This document shows, one piece after another, positions 1-7,234 of a DNA stretch of 11,367 bases (position 1 is the stretch's first letter; every line of letters begins with the position of its first letter). The notes under the pieces were generated by a model that was not told the origin of the DNA, searched no databases, and was given only the letters and a program-made list of their open reading frames with translations. Source of the stretch: an uncultured Lachnospiraceae bacterium. Lineage in GTDB: Bacteria > Bacillota > Clostridia > Lachnospirales > Lachnospiraceae. The stretch lies in NCBI GenBank assembly GCA_910579645.1, contig CAJTVK010000132.1, positions 1 through 11,367 on the forward strand. Direction: 5' to 3'. Both the position numbers and the translations under genes were made by a program.

Positions 1-133
1 TCCCGGAACTATATTTCTTATTTCAGACCTTCGAAAAACGCCGGCACTTAGGCACTGTATTCGAGTGCCTTAGTGACCGCTGCGTTTGCCGCAGAGCGGA
101 AGCGGGTCTGAAATAAGAAATATAGTTCCGGGA
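1..133. repeat. 133-bp inverted-repeat element with two internal hairpins
   Basis: The first 29 bases are the exact reverse complement of bases 105-133. The 75 bases between them fold further: an imperfect hairpin at 42-79 (about 14 pairs, one T/T mismatch, one bulged A, 7-nt loop) and a 5-bp hairpin at 80-94. The predicted shape is a long stem ending in a two-hairpin junction. There is no room for a protein. It resembles a MITE-like or other non-coding dispersed repeat, but no second copy lies in this window, so mobility is inference. The left end coincides with the window edge, so the element could extend further left. Confidence 0.75.
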
Positions 134-233
134 GCGCGGCCGCCCCGGCCTCCAATCCGCCATGCCCGCAGGGAGTCTCCATCGCATGCGTCCGGTCCCC
201 ATAAAAAATTCATATTTTCCGCAAAATTTTCTA
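134..233. other. GC-rich spacer between repeat and MATE promoter
   Basis: The left part (134-200) is clearly richer in G and C than the surrounding genes. It contains a small perfect hairpin at 138-150 (GGCCG, 3-nt loop, CGGCC). The right part (201-233) is rich in A and T and lies just upstream of the MATE -35 box, where an UP-like element would sit. No credible gene was found here. Confidence 0.4.
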
Positions 234-262
234 TTGACAGTCACGGCACGAAGTCACATAAT
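234..262 (+). promoter_or_regulatory. Sigma-A promoter of the MATE gene
   Basis: A perfect -35 box TTGACA (234-239) is followed by exactly 17 bp and CATAAT (257-262), five of six matches to the -10 consensus. A/T-rich DNA lies just upstream. Transcription would start near 269, giving a leader of about 55 nt. That leader contains a 9-bp tandem duplication (AAGTCATTG at 282-290 and 291-299) of unknown meaning. Confidence 0.75.
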
Positions 263-323
263 GGATAAGGTTTGCATAAAAAAGTCATTGAAGTCATTGA
301 AAAAGAAAGGCTAGGGCAAAGAA

Positions 324-1685
324 ATGGCAAAGGACACGACAAAGGACATGACGCAGGGTGCGCCGATGAAGCTGATATTGGGATTTTCCGTCCCGCTCTT
401 ATTCGGCTTTCTGTTCCAACAGTTTTACAGCGTGGTGGATACGGTGATTGTAGGCCGCTTCCTGGGCGTAAATGCGCTTGCGGGCGTAGGGAGCACCGGT
501 TCGGTGAACTTCCTGATCATAGGCTTCTGCATGGGAGTATGCAACGGCTTTTCTATCCCCTTGGCGCATAAGTTCGGCGCAAAAGACTATTCCGGGTTAA
601 GGCAGTTTACCGCAAACAGCATGTGGCTTTCCGTTGCTTTTGCGGCAGTAATGACATTGGCGACATCGCTGCTGTGCGGAAAAATACTGGAACTGATGAA
701 AACGCCGGAGGATATTTTCGAACATGCCTATAGTTACATTTTCATTATTTTTATAGGCATTCCCGCCACCTACCTTTATAATATGCTGTCAGGAATTATC
801 CGTGCCATGGGGGACAGCAAGACGCCGCTTGCATTCCTGACGCTTTCTTCTTTGCTGAATATAGTGCTGGATTTGGTATGCATTATCAATCTCGGCATGG
901 GAGTGGCAGGGGCGGCAGTTGCTACCGTAGTCTCCCAAGGAATATCCGGCCTGCTATGTTTATTGTATATGGTAAAAAAATTCCCGCTTCTGCATATACA
1001 GAAAGAGGAATGGAAAATGAATCCCTCCCATATGGCTATGCTGTGCGGTATGGGAATACCCATGGGGCTGCAGTACTCCATTACGGCCATCGGGAGCGTA
1101 ATCCTGCAGACCTCAGTGAATACGCTGGGTTCCACGGCAGTGGCATCCGTGACGGCGGCAGGTAAAGTGGGCATGTTTTTCTGCTGTCCTTTTGATGCCA
1201 TGGGCTCTACGATGGCGACGTACGGGGGACAGAATGTGGGTGCGAAGAAATTGGACCGGCTGGGACAGGGGATGCGTGCCTGCGTGCTGATAGGGGTCGT
1301 ATATTCGGCGTTGGCCTTTGCCGTGCTTTCCTTGTTCGGGGATAAGCTGTCTGCCCTGTTTCTGGACAACGCAAGTCCGGAACTTCTGGCAGATGCGAAA
1401 CTGCTGCTTATGATAAACAGTGCATTTTTCATACCGCTTGCCTTGGTGAATATTGTGCGGTTTATGATACAGGGGATGGGATTCGGCACGTTTGCAATCC
1501 TTGCCGGAGTATGCGAGATGGCAGCCAGAAGCCTTGCGGGGCTGATTCTGGTGCCGGCATTCGGTTTTATCGGTGTCTGCTTTGCCAGCCCGCTGGCTTG
1601 GATTTTTGCGGATGCATTTTTAATTCCGGCTTATCTGCATGTGAAAGGAAAGCTGCAGAGGCTGTTTGAGCAGGGGGAGGCTTAA
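324..1685 (+). CDS. MATE family efflux transporter
   Basis: This 453-residue protein is an inner-membrane multidrug and toxin extrusion carrier of the NorM/DinF/MepA type, normally driven by an Na+ or H+ gradient. The family's usual length is about 450 residues and 12 membrane segments, which this matches. The two pseudo-symmetric halves are visible: the first begins near residue 15 (FSVPLLFGFLFQQFYSVVDT) and the second near residue 237 (MLCGMGIPMGLQ). The conserved RAMGDSKTP motif at 160-168 follows the fourth predicted helix. The start at 324 is preceded by a modest AGGG at 313-316 and a good sigma-A promoter. The gene stands alone and converges on the GH2 gene with a 40-bp gap. The drug or metabolite exported cannot be read from sequence. 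Confidence 0.93.
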   Translation: MAKDTTKDMTQGAPMKLILGFSVPLLFGFLFQQFYSVVDTVIVGRFLGVNALAGVGSTGSVNFLIIGFCMGVCNGFSIPLAHKFGAKDYSGLRQFTANSMWLSVAFAAVMTLATSLLCGKILELMKTPEDIFEHAYSYIFIIFIGIPATYLYNMLSGIIRAMGDSKTPLAFLTLSSLLNIVLDLVCIINLGMGVAGAAVATVVSQGISGLLCLLYMVKKFPLLHIQKEEWKMNPSHMAMLCGMGIPMGLQYSITAIGSVILQTSVNTLGSTAVASVTAAGKVGMFFCCPFDAMGSTMATYGGQNVGAKKLDRLGQGMRACVLIGVVYSALAFAVLSLFGDKLSALFLDNASPELLADAKLLLMINSAFFIPLALVNIVRFMIQGMGFGTFAILAGVCEMAARSLAGLILVPAFGFIGVCFASPLAWIFADAFLIPAYLHVKGKLQRLFEQGEA

Positions 1686-1725
1686 AGAGCATTGCTCCGA
1701 CGGCTCCTGTATTGTCCGTTAAAAA

Positions 1726-3564
1726 TTATTTTATGATCTTGCAGATTTTTCGGTCATAAGTGAGCAGCCCGTTGACCTCTTCCTCCACATCGGAGACTTG
1801 TGTATAAACGGCCGCACTCAATCCTTTCCTTATTAAGGGGCAGAGTTCATGGACGGTGAGGGCATGGTAAGCATGGGTCAGTTCCTGACAGTCTGAGAAT
1901 TTGCGGTAACCGAAAATCCGTTCCACGCTGGAGTGCCCTTGTATATGGCAGGCGTAGCCGCCGTATTCCGAAAGGGCGAAGGCTCTTGCGTCGGGGTGGA
2001 CGCTCAGTTTCCGGAAATAATTGTGGACGCTTTTGAAGTCCCCGCCTTTCTGGTCGAACCAGCCGCTGGCCTGGTCTACCGGACGGGTGGGGTCTTTTTT
2101 CTTTATTTTTTCCGTGATTTTCTCTGCGTCAAACTGTCCCCAGCCTTCATTGAAAGGAACCCATACGGCTATGCTGGGGAAATGATACAGATGGTCAACG
2201 GTATCTAAGCATTCTTTTGTCCATTCGTCCCGCCCGGTTTTGTCCGTGCGGCCGAACCGCCGGTAATCGTTGTCTCTGACCCAGCCGGAAAGGGCAGGGA
2301 AGAGGGTGGGGAAATAGCAGACTAAGGGCAACGAATAGTGATCGCCTCCGCTCACCATATCCTGCCATACAATCATGCCCAGACGGTCGCAGTGGTAATA
2401 CCAGCGGGCAGATTCGATTTTCACATGCTTGCGCATCATGTTGAAGCCCAGTTCTTTCATGCTGCGGATATCAAAAATAAGCGCATCGTCGGAAGGGGCA
2501 GTGTAAAGTCCGTCCGGCCAATATCCCTGATCCAGTACGCCGTGCAGGAAATAGGGCTTATGGTTCAGGCAGAAACGCGGAATGCCTTTTTCGTCCGGCT
2601 CTACGGTGAAGCAGCGCATGGCAAAATAGCTTTCCACGGAATCCTCTCCGTATTGTATATGCAGTTTGTAGAGGAAGGGTGTTTCCGGCGTCCACGGATG
2701 CAGTTCGGATACTTTCATGTCGGCAAAAAAACGGTCATTGCCGTCCGCCGTCCTGCAGGAACCTTGGTAAATGCATTGTTCTTCCGCATAAATGCTGATT
2801 TTTACAGGCATCGGCCGGCGGCAGGAAGTGATAAGACGCAGATTGACTTCCTCTTTGTCGTAATCGGGTGTAAGATATAACTTACGGATATAGTTTTCCG
2901 GCACCCATTCCGTCCAGACTGTCTGCCATATGCCGCTTTGGGCGGTATAGAACATGCCGCCCCGCTTTAAGGTCTGTTTCCCGCGGCTGTGGAAAGAGGT
3001 GTCGCTGAAATCCTGCACTCTTAAGGAGAGGGAATTGCCGCCTTCTTTTATATATGCCGTGATATCGGCCTCGAACGGGAGATAACCGCCGGTATGGGAG
3101 CAGATTTTCTGTCCGTTTAAGTAGACGGCGGCAATCTGGTCCACGGCTCCGAAATGAAGCAGCAGTCTTTTCGGGCCATACTCCGCCGGCCGGCTGCCGC
3201 CTTGGGAGACGGTATTGACGGTGCAGAGCATGCGGTATTCTTCCGGGGAGACGGTAAGCGTTCTTTCATACCATAAATATTCCCCGGGCTGAAGCTGCCG
3301 TTCCACGCCGGAAAGCATGCTTTCCGGAGAAAAGGGGACGAGAATCCGCCCGTCGTAGGAAGACGGGGCTTCCGGGGAGACGGTAATGGCATAGTTCCAA
3401 TAGCCGTTCAGAATGGTATAATTGCCGCGTTTCCATTGGGGACGCGGGTATTCTTCCAGAACGTGTTCCGGGTCCAGGCTTTCTCCCCAGACGGTAGTGA
3501 GGCGGGCCAGGACATCCTCCTCGTGGGTTTTATTGATATTCAGCGCTGCGTCTATGATATCCAT
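1726..3564 (-). CDS. Glycoside hydrolase family 2 protein (beta-glycosidase)
   Basis: This 612-residue GH2 enzyme would hydrolyse a terminal beta-linked sugar (galactose, glucuronate or mannose; not decidable here) with retention of configuration. Domains in order are a jelly-roll sugar-binding domain at about 41-222 (with LVPFSPESMLSG at 75-85 and GIWQTVWTEWVP at 211-222), an immunoglobulin-like sandwich, and a TIM barrel. The barrel carries the acid/base Glu473 in FNEGWGQF and the likely nucleophile Glu533 in SEYGGY. The protein ends soon after the barrel, so it is shorter than LacZ and lacks its C-terminal domains. There is no signal peptide, so it is cytoplasmic. The start at 3564 was chosen over an upstream in-frame ATG because GAGGTAA lies just before it. 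It is a single gene with its own consensus promoter. Confidence 0.92.
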   Translation of the reverse strand: MDIIDAALNINKTHEEDVLARLTTVWGESLDPEHVLEEYPRPQWKRGNYTILNGYWNYAITVSPEAPSSYDGRILVPFSPESMLSGVERQLQPGEYLWYERTLTVSPEEYRMLCTVNTVSQGGSRPAEYGPKRLLLHFGAVDQIAAVYLNGQKICSHTGGYLPFEADITAYIKEGGNSLSLRVQDFSDTSFHSRGKQTLKRGGMFYTAQSGIWQTVWTEWVPENYIRKLYLTPDYDKEEVNLRLITSCRRPMPVKISIYAEEQCIYQGSCRTADGNDRFFADMKVSELHPWTPETPFLYKLHIQYGEDSVESYFAMRCFTVEPDEKGIPRFCLNHKPYFLHGVLDQGYWPDGLYTAPSDDALIFDIRSMKELGFNMMRKHVKIESARWYYHCDRLGMIVWQDMVSGGDHYSLPLVCYFPTLFPALSGWVRDNDYRRFGRTDKTGRDEWTKECLDTVDHLYHFPSIAVWVPFNEGWGQFDAEKITEKIKKKDPTRPVDQASGWFDQKGGDFKSVHNYFRKLSVHPDARAFALSEYGGYACHIQGHSSVERIFGYRKFSDCQELTHAYHALTVHELCPLIRKGLSAAVYTQVSDVEEEVNGLLTYDRKICKIIK

Positions 3565-3599
3565 AAATGATTTACCTCGTATGGCTTGTACATAGGAAG

Positions 3600-3633
3600 A
3601 ACCGGGGAACGGCATCAGGGCTGTTCCTTGGTT
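3600..3633 (-). promoter_or_regulatory. Hairpin in the GH2 5' leader
   Basis: In the predicted leader of the GH2 transcript, AACC and GGAAC pair with GTTCC and GGTT around a small two-by-two internal loop, giving about nine base pairs. It lies between the promoter and the ribosome binding site. It may only stabilise the mRNA. No riboswitch class is recognised. Confidence 0.3.
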
Positions 3634-3666
3634 AACATATGTGTGTTTTATGGTTTAATTATAATC

Positions 3667-3695
3667 ATTATAGACGGAAGGGGGAGAGATGTCAA
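3667..3695 (-). promoter_or_regulatory. Consensus sigma-A promoter of the GH2 gene
   Basis: Read on the minus strand, TTGACA (3690-3695) is followed by exactly 17 bp and TATAAT (3667-3672), a perfect match to the consensus. Transcription would start near 3660, about 96 nt before the chosen start codon. A dyad TATAAT-C-ATTATA (3660-3672) overlaps the -10 box. No catabolite-repression (cre) site was seen nearby. Confidence 0.85.
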
Positions 3696-3784
3696 TTCCG
3701 GCGTTTTCGGTAACGGAAATCTATTTTCGGCTTTTGCCCGGATGGTGCGGATTGCATGGGCTTGGTAAATTTTTTGAAAATTTT

Positions 3785-3813
3785 TGTCACATAGGCAGGG
3801 GAACGTTGTCTAA
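3785..3813 (+). promoter_or_regulatory. Candidate ECF-type promoter of the sigma factor gene
   Basis: TGTCAC (3785-3790) and GTCTAA (3808-3813) are separated by 17 bp just before the sigma gene's AGGAGG. Neither box matches sigma-A well and no better sigma-A promoter was seen in the gap. ECF sigma factors often transcribe their own gene from such non-consensus boxes, so an autoregulatory promoter is inferred. The leader would be only about 14 nt. Confidence 0.4.
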
Positions 3814-3833
3814 TAGAATAGGAGGTAAATTGT

Positions 3834-4685
3834 ATGAATAAAAAAACAAACAAAGAAATGCAGGATTTAGTGGAAAAGGCTACGGCAGGGGATAAAAAGG
3901 CTCTTGAGACATTGGTTGCGGAGGTGCAGGATCTTGTATTTAATCTGTCTTTGCGTATGCTCGGTACTTTTGCGGACGCGGAAGATGCCACGCAGGACAT
4001 TCTGCTGAAAATGATTACCCATCTGTCTTCGTTCCGGGGCGATAGTGCCTTTACGACATGGGTTTTCCGCATTGCAGTGAACCATCTGAAAAATTACAAA
4101 AAGCATATGTTTGCCCATCAGGTGCCCAGCTTTGAGTATTATGCGGACGACATAGTAAACGGAAAAACAGAGGATGTGCCGGATTTAACCCAGAACGTGG
4201 AAAAGGATATGCTGGCGGAGGAACTGAAAATGTCCTGTACCAATGTGATGCTGCAATGCCTTGATACGGAAAGCCGGTGCATTTTCATATTGGGGACAAT
4301 GTTCAGGCTTGACAGCCGTATTGCAGGAGACATTTTAGGAATGACTCCCGAAGCGTATCGGCAGCGGCTTTCGCGGATACGCAGGAAAATGGCGGATTTT
4401 CTTGGACAGTACTGCGGAGAATACGGAGGCGGAAGCTGTAAATGTAAAGACCGGGTGAATTATGCGATACAGAGCCATAGGATTCATCCGCAGCGGCTGG
4501 ATTATGTGACGGCTGCGGAAATATCCGTGCAGACGATGACGGATGTGAAAAATGCCATGGAAGATATTGATGATTTATCACAGGACTTTTCGTTCTGCAA
4601 GCCCTACCAATCTCCCGAGCGCACGAAATATCTGATACAGGAATTTTTGGATTCTACGCAGCTTTCCGTTATCAGGGAATCATAA
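3834..4685 (+). CDS. ECF-like RNA polymerase sigma factor with Cys-containing C-terminal extension
   Basis: This 283-residue protein has the two core domains of an extracytoplasmic-function sigma factor. Region 2 spans about 28-91 (including DAEDATQDILLKM and the FTTWVFRIAVN segment), and region 4 with its helix-turn-helix spans about 131-190 (RIAGDILGMTPEAYRQRLSRIRRKM). Ordinary ECF factors end there at about 180-190 residues. This one adds about 93 residues containing Cys194, Cys202 and Cys204 (C-x7-C-x-C), which could bind a metal or sense redox state; that is inference. The start is fixed by a perfect AGGAGG (3820-3825) eight bases upstream. No anti-sigma gene adjoins it. The DUF2461 gene follows after 15 bp, so the two are probably co-transcribed. 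Confidence 0.88.
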   Translation: MNKKTNKEMQDLVEKATAGDKKALETLVAEVQDLVFNLSLRMLGTFADAEDATQDILLKMITHLSSFRGDSAFTTWVFRIAVNHLKNYKKHMFAHQVPSFEYYADDIVNGKTEDVPDLTQNVEKDMLAEELKMSCTNVMLQCLDTESRCIFILGTMFRLDSRIAGDILGMTPEAYRQRLSRIRRKMADFLGQYCGEYGGGSCKCKDRVNYAIQSHRIHPQRLDYVTAAEISVQTMTDVKNAMEDIDDLSQDFSFCKPYQSPERTKYLIQEFLDSTQLSVIRES

Positions 4686-4700
4686 AGGAGACGACAGATT

Positions 4701-5384
4701 ATGAATATACAATTAATAATTGATTATTTATCGGCATTGAGTATGAATAACAACCGTGAATGGTATCATGCCAATAAGGAAGACTATAAAAAGGCAGCGG
4801 AGGAATTTGAAAAGCTGCTTCAGGCATTGATGATGGAAATCGGAAAGTTTGACGGCAGCATTCTGCATAATAATCCGAAGGATCTGACATTCAAGTTGGT
4901 AAGGGATACCCGTTTCAGCCATGACAAATCGCCTTATAATCCGGCATTCCGCGCCCACATTGCTTCCGCGGGCAAGCTGCCCGTCCCTGTGGGATATTAT
5001 CTTATGATAAAACCCGGCAATCAGTCTTTTTTAGGAGGAGGCCTGTTTGCGGACATGTTTAAGGATGCAACGGCAAGGGTGCGGGATTATATTGCGGGGA
5101 ACGGTGAAGAATGGGAAAACATAATACATGCTCCGGAGTTTGAAAAGTATTTCAAGGTACAGGGAACGGCGCTGAAGAATGTCCCGGCGGGGTATGAGAA
5201 AGAGCATCCGCAGGCGGAATACTTAAAATATAAAAGTTGGTATCTGGAATATCCGCTGCAAGACGGGGAACTGAAGGAGGCGGAAGCATTTACGGCAAAG
5301 GCGGCAGAAATTTTCCGGGTTATGAAACCTTTTAACGATTATCTGAACAAAGCACTTGCAGGATTCCGAATGCCGGAACGGTAA
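4701..5384 (+). CDS. DUF2461 family protein
   Basis: This 227-residue protein matches the DUF2461 (TIGR02453) family, whose function is not established. Hallmarks are the N-terminal MNNNREWYHANKEDYKKA segment (residues 15-32), the KDLTFKLVRDTRFSHDKSPYNP block (about 60-81), and the GYYLMIKPGNQSFLGGGLF stretch (about 98-116). Length is typical of the family. It has no signal peptide or membrane helix, so it should be cytoplasmic. AAAGGAG (4684-4690) overlaps the stop codon of the sigma gene and sits 10 bases before the ATG. The close spacing suggests an operon with the sigma factor, which may therefore control it. Confidence 0.9.
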   Translation: MNIQLIIDYLSALSMNNNREWYHANKEDYKKAAEEFEKLLQALMMEIGKFDGSILHNNPKDLTFKLVRDTRFSHDKSPYNPAFRAHIASAGKLPVPVGYYLMIKPGNQSFLGGGLFADMFKDATARVRDYIAGNGEEWENIIHAPEFEKYFKVQGTALKNVPAGYEKEHPQAEYLKYKSWYLEYPLQDGELKEAEAFTAKAAEIFRVMKPFNDYLNKALAGFRMPER

Positions 5385-5477
5385 TGAAACAAGCGGATGC
5401 AGGATGGATTTCCGCCGACGGGAAGGAACATAAATTTATGAGATTTTTCCGCCGTATAAAAAAGTTTTTCTTCCGGC

Positions 5478-5506
5478 TTGTGTGAATCGTGGAAATTGCA
5501 TATACT
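5478..5506 (+). promoter_or_regulatory. Possible promoter abutting the structured repeat
   Basis: TTGTGT (5478-5483), a weak -35 box, and TATACT (5501-5506), a good -10 box, are separated by 17 bp. Transcription would start near 5513, almost exactly at the left end of the structured repeat, and could run toward the MFS gene at 5875 with a leader of about 360 nt. The assignment is tentative because the -35 box is poor. Confidence 0.3.
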
Positions 5507-5511
5507 GTTAT

Positions 5512-5680
5512 TACTAGTACATCATTGCATTAATCCTTGAGTAATCAGTGCTTGATGTTCGTGTCAGGGCAAGGCGGAAGAGGGAGGCGATGCGGTGGCA
5601 TCGTTGACCGATGACAACGCGGCACTGGCACAAACAGCATGTGCTGATTACTTAAGGATTAATGTAATGATGTACTAGTA
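5512..5680. repeat. 169-bp structured inverted-repeat element (full copy)
   Basis: The terminal arms 5512-5548 and 5644-5680 are complementary over 37 bp with only two non-Watson-Crick positions, both G-T pairs that an RNA would tolerate as G-U. Weaker pairing continues inward to about 5567/5625. The apex has a hairpin at 5588-5603 (CGATGC, GGTG loop, GCATCG) and an alternative one at 5602-5619 (CGTTG/CAACG). CTAG occurs at both ends. A half-copy, 75 of 78 bases identical, lies inverted at 11240-11317, which shows this is a dispersed repeat. No protein is encoded. It may be a MITE-like element or a non-coding RNA module. Confidence 0.85.
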
Positions 5681-5691
5681 CATCACTGCAT
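5675..5691 (+). repeat. Partial repeat of the element's left end
   Basis: The 17 bases at 5675-5691 repeat those at 5514-5530 (beginning CTAGTACATCA) with a single C/T difference. The copy overlaps the right end of the full element. It could be the stub of a second, tandem copy or part of a duplicated target. Confidence 0.5.
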
Positions 5692-5740
5692 GTCGGAAAA
5701 CTTGCTTCCGGTATTTTCCGGAACGTTTTTTCGGACATGC
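5688..5740 (+). terminator. Nested hairpin, terminator-like
   Basis: A 6-bp perfect hairpin (TTCCGG 5706-5711, 6-nt loop, CCGGAA 5718-5723) is followed within two bases by six Ts (5726-5731), the form of an intrinsic terminator. An outer stem, GCATGTC at 5688-5694 with GACATGC at 5734-5740, encloses it and pairs an A-run with the T-run, so it could work in both directions. It may end transcription from the sigma/DUF2461 unit or attenuate the MFS leader. Confidence 0.5.
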
Positions 5741-5874
5741 TTCGGAAAACAGTAGGCAGAGGTTTGTTTGGCATAAGTCTTGGAACGGATTGACTGAAGA
5801 AGTCAGGGGCAAGGCTTGCCACAGGCTTTGCCGGCAGTTCCCAAATGCGGAAAGGAAAGGGAGGAAAGCGGAAA
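5741..5874 (+). other. Leader of the MFS transporter gene
   Basis: This 134-bp stretch completes the gene-free region before the MFS start. It holds a TGACT/AGTCA hairpin near 5789-5803 and a short GC-rich inverted repeat in which GGCAAGGC pairs with GCTTTGCC (about 5808-5832, one G-U pair). No known riboswitch or convincing promoter was recognised. The end contains the ribosome binding site GGAGGA at 5860-5865. Confidence 0.35.
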
Positions 5875-7110
5875 ATGCGGCTGAAACTGACGAAAGAAGA
5901 ATGGAACTGGGTGTTATATGATGTGGGAAATTCGGCATTCACTCTTTTGGTAGCTACGATTATGCCGATTTACTTTAATTATCTGGCGGATCTGGGCGGG
6001 CTGTCCTCCGTGGATTATATCGCATATTGGGGGTATGCCGCTTCGGCGGCTACTTTGATAGTAGCGGCGGCCGGGCCGGTATTCGGTGCCCTGGCGGATA
6101 CGAAGGGGTTTAAGAAGCCTATTTTTACGGCAACGATTTTGATAGGGGCTGCAGGCTGCATCAGCCTTGGGCTGGCCAGGCAGTGGCTGCTTTTCCTTGT
6201 GATATATGTGGTGGCGAAGGTAGGGTTTTCGGGCAGCCTGATTTTCTATGATTCCATGCTTTCGGACGTGACGGAGGAAGAACGGATGGATGATGTGTCC
6301 TCGCAAGGGTATGCATGGGGGTATATCGGCAGCTGTATTCCGTTTGTGGCGTGCTTAGGTGTGGTGCTTGGGGCAGGAGCCATAGGCATTTCCATGGAGA
6401 CGGCCATGGCTGTGGCGTTCGTGATTGTGGCGGTATGGTGGGTGGCTATGTCTTTGCCGCTGCTGAAAGGATATCGTCAGAAGCATTATGTGGAGCGGCG
6501 GGAACATGCGGTAAGGGAAAGCTTTGCCAGGCTTGGCAGGACGTTTCGGAATGTGCGCAGGGAAAAGAAGATTTTTGTGTTCCTTTTGGCGTTTTTCTTT
6601 TATATTGACGGGGTGTATACGATTATTGACATGGCCACGGCTTACGGTTCGGCTTTGGGACTGGACAGCACCGGGCTGCTGCTGGCCTTTCTGATGACGC
6701 AGATTGTGGCATTCCCGTTTGCCATTCTGTTCGGGAAGCTGGCGCAGAAGTATGCGGCGGAGAAGCTGATTCTCGTCTGTATAGCGGCATATTTCGGCAT
6801 AGCGGTATTCGCCATGTTTATGTCCGCCCAAGTGCATTTTTGGATTCTGGCCTTTTTCGTGGGGATGTTCCAAGGGGGCATTCAGGCGTTGTCCCGTTCG
6901 TATTTTGCGAAAATCATCCCGGTGAGCCAGTCAGGGGAATATTTTGGGTTGTTGGATATCTGCGGGAAAGGCGCTTCTTTTGTAGGTACTGCACTGGTCA
7001 GCCTGATTTCTCAGCTGACCGGCAATATCAATATGGGCGTGGGGATGATTGCGGCATTGTTTCTGGCAGGATTCTGCCTGTTCCGGGCAGCGGCGAGGAT
7101 GGAAGAATGA
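5875..7110 (+). CDS. MFS transporter, Atg22/UMF1-like
   Basis: This 411-residue integral membrane protein belongs to the major facilitator superfamily, in the branch related to yeast Atg22 (UMF1 type). The signature is the N-terminal WVLYDVGNSAF at residues 12-22, followed by about 12 hydrophobic helices in two sets of six with a basic central loop (KGYRQKHYVERREH and following). Yeast Atg22 exports amino acids from the vacuole, but substrates of bacterial members are largely unknown. An in-frame ATG at 5845 would add ten basic residues. 5875 is preferred because GGAGGA lies nine bases before it and the signature then begins at the usual distance. The gene stands alone, convergent with GH31, so a link with sugar uptake is only possible. 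Confidence 0.88.
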   Translation: MRLKLTKEEWNWVLYDVGNSAFTLLVATIMPIYFNYLADLGGLSSVDYIAYWGYAASAATLIVAAAGPVFGALADTKGFKKPIFTATILIGAAGCISLGLARQWLLFLVIYVVAKVGFSGSLIFYDSMLSDVTEEERMDDVSSQGYAWGYIGSCIPFVACLGVVLGAGAIGISMETAMAVAFVIVAVWWVAMSLPLLKGYRQKHYVERREHAVRESFARLGRTFRNVRREKKIFVFLLAFFFYIDGVYTIIDMATAYGSALGLDSTGLLLAFLMTQIVAFPFAILFGKLAQKYAAEKLILVCIAAYFGIAVFAMFMSAQVHFWILAFFVGMFQGGIQALSRSYFAKIIPVSQSGEYFGLLDICGKGASFVGTALVSLISQLTGNINMGVGMIAALFLAGFCLFRAAARMEE

Positions 7111-7234
7111 TATTCGGAGGAATCCCGGTTCTTCTTTCGGTTTCCTGAATCATTTTTATTCTATCCATAGAAACAAGACCTCCGCAGCCGATAAGTGGCT
7201 TGAACTGATGATAGCATACAGTGATGAGTGAATG

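Noticed and set aside
776..1489. Minus-strand reading frame of 237 codons inside the MATE gene
   Set aside because: It is wholly antisense to a clear transporter gene and shows no recognisable domain.
1686..1725. Terminator between the convergent MATE and GH2 genes
   Set aside because: Only short GAGC/GCTC complementarity is present, with no stable stem followed by a T-run, so no terminator was called.
2338..2880. Plus-strand reading frame of 180 codons inside the GH2 gene
   Set aside because: It is antisense to the catalytic barrel region of GH2, with no ribosome binding site or family resemblance seen.
3799..3813. Classic ECF GGAAC / GTC promoter pair before the sigma gene
   Set aside because: The GGGGAAC and GTCTAA boxes are only a few bases apart, far from the usual 15-17 bp spacing; TGTCAC as the -35 box fits better.
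5512..5680. CRISPR array or attC-like integron site
   Set aside because: There are no regularly spaced short repeats, and the full element occurs once here without integrase or cassette structure.
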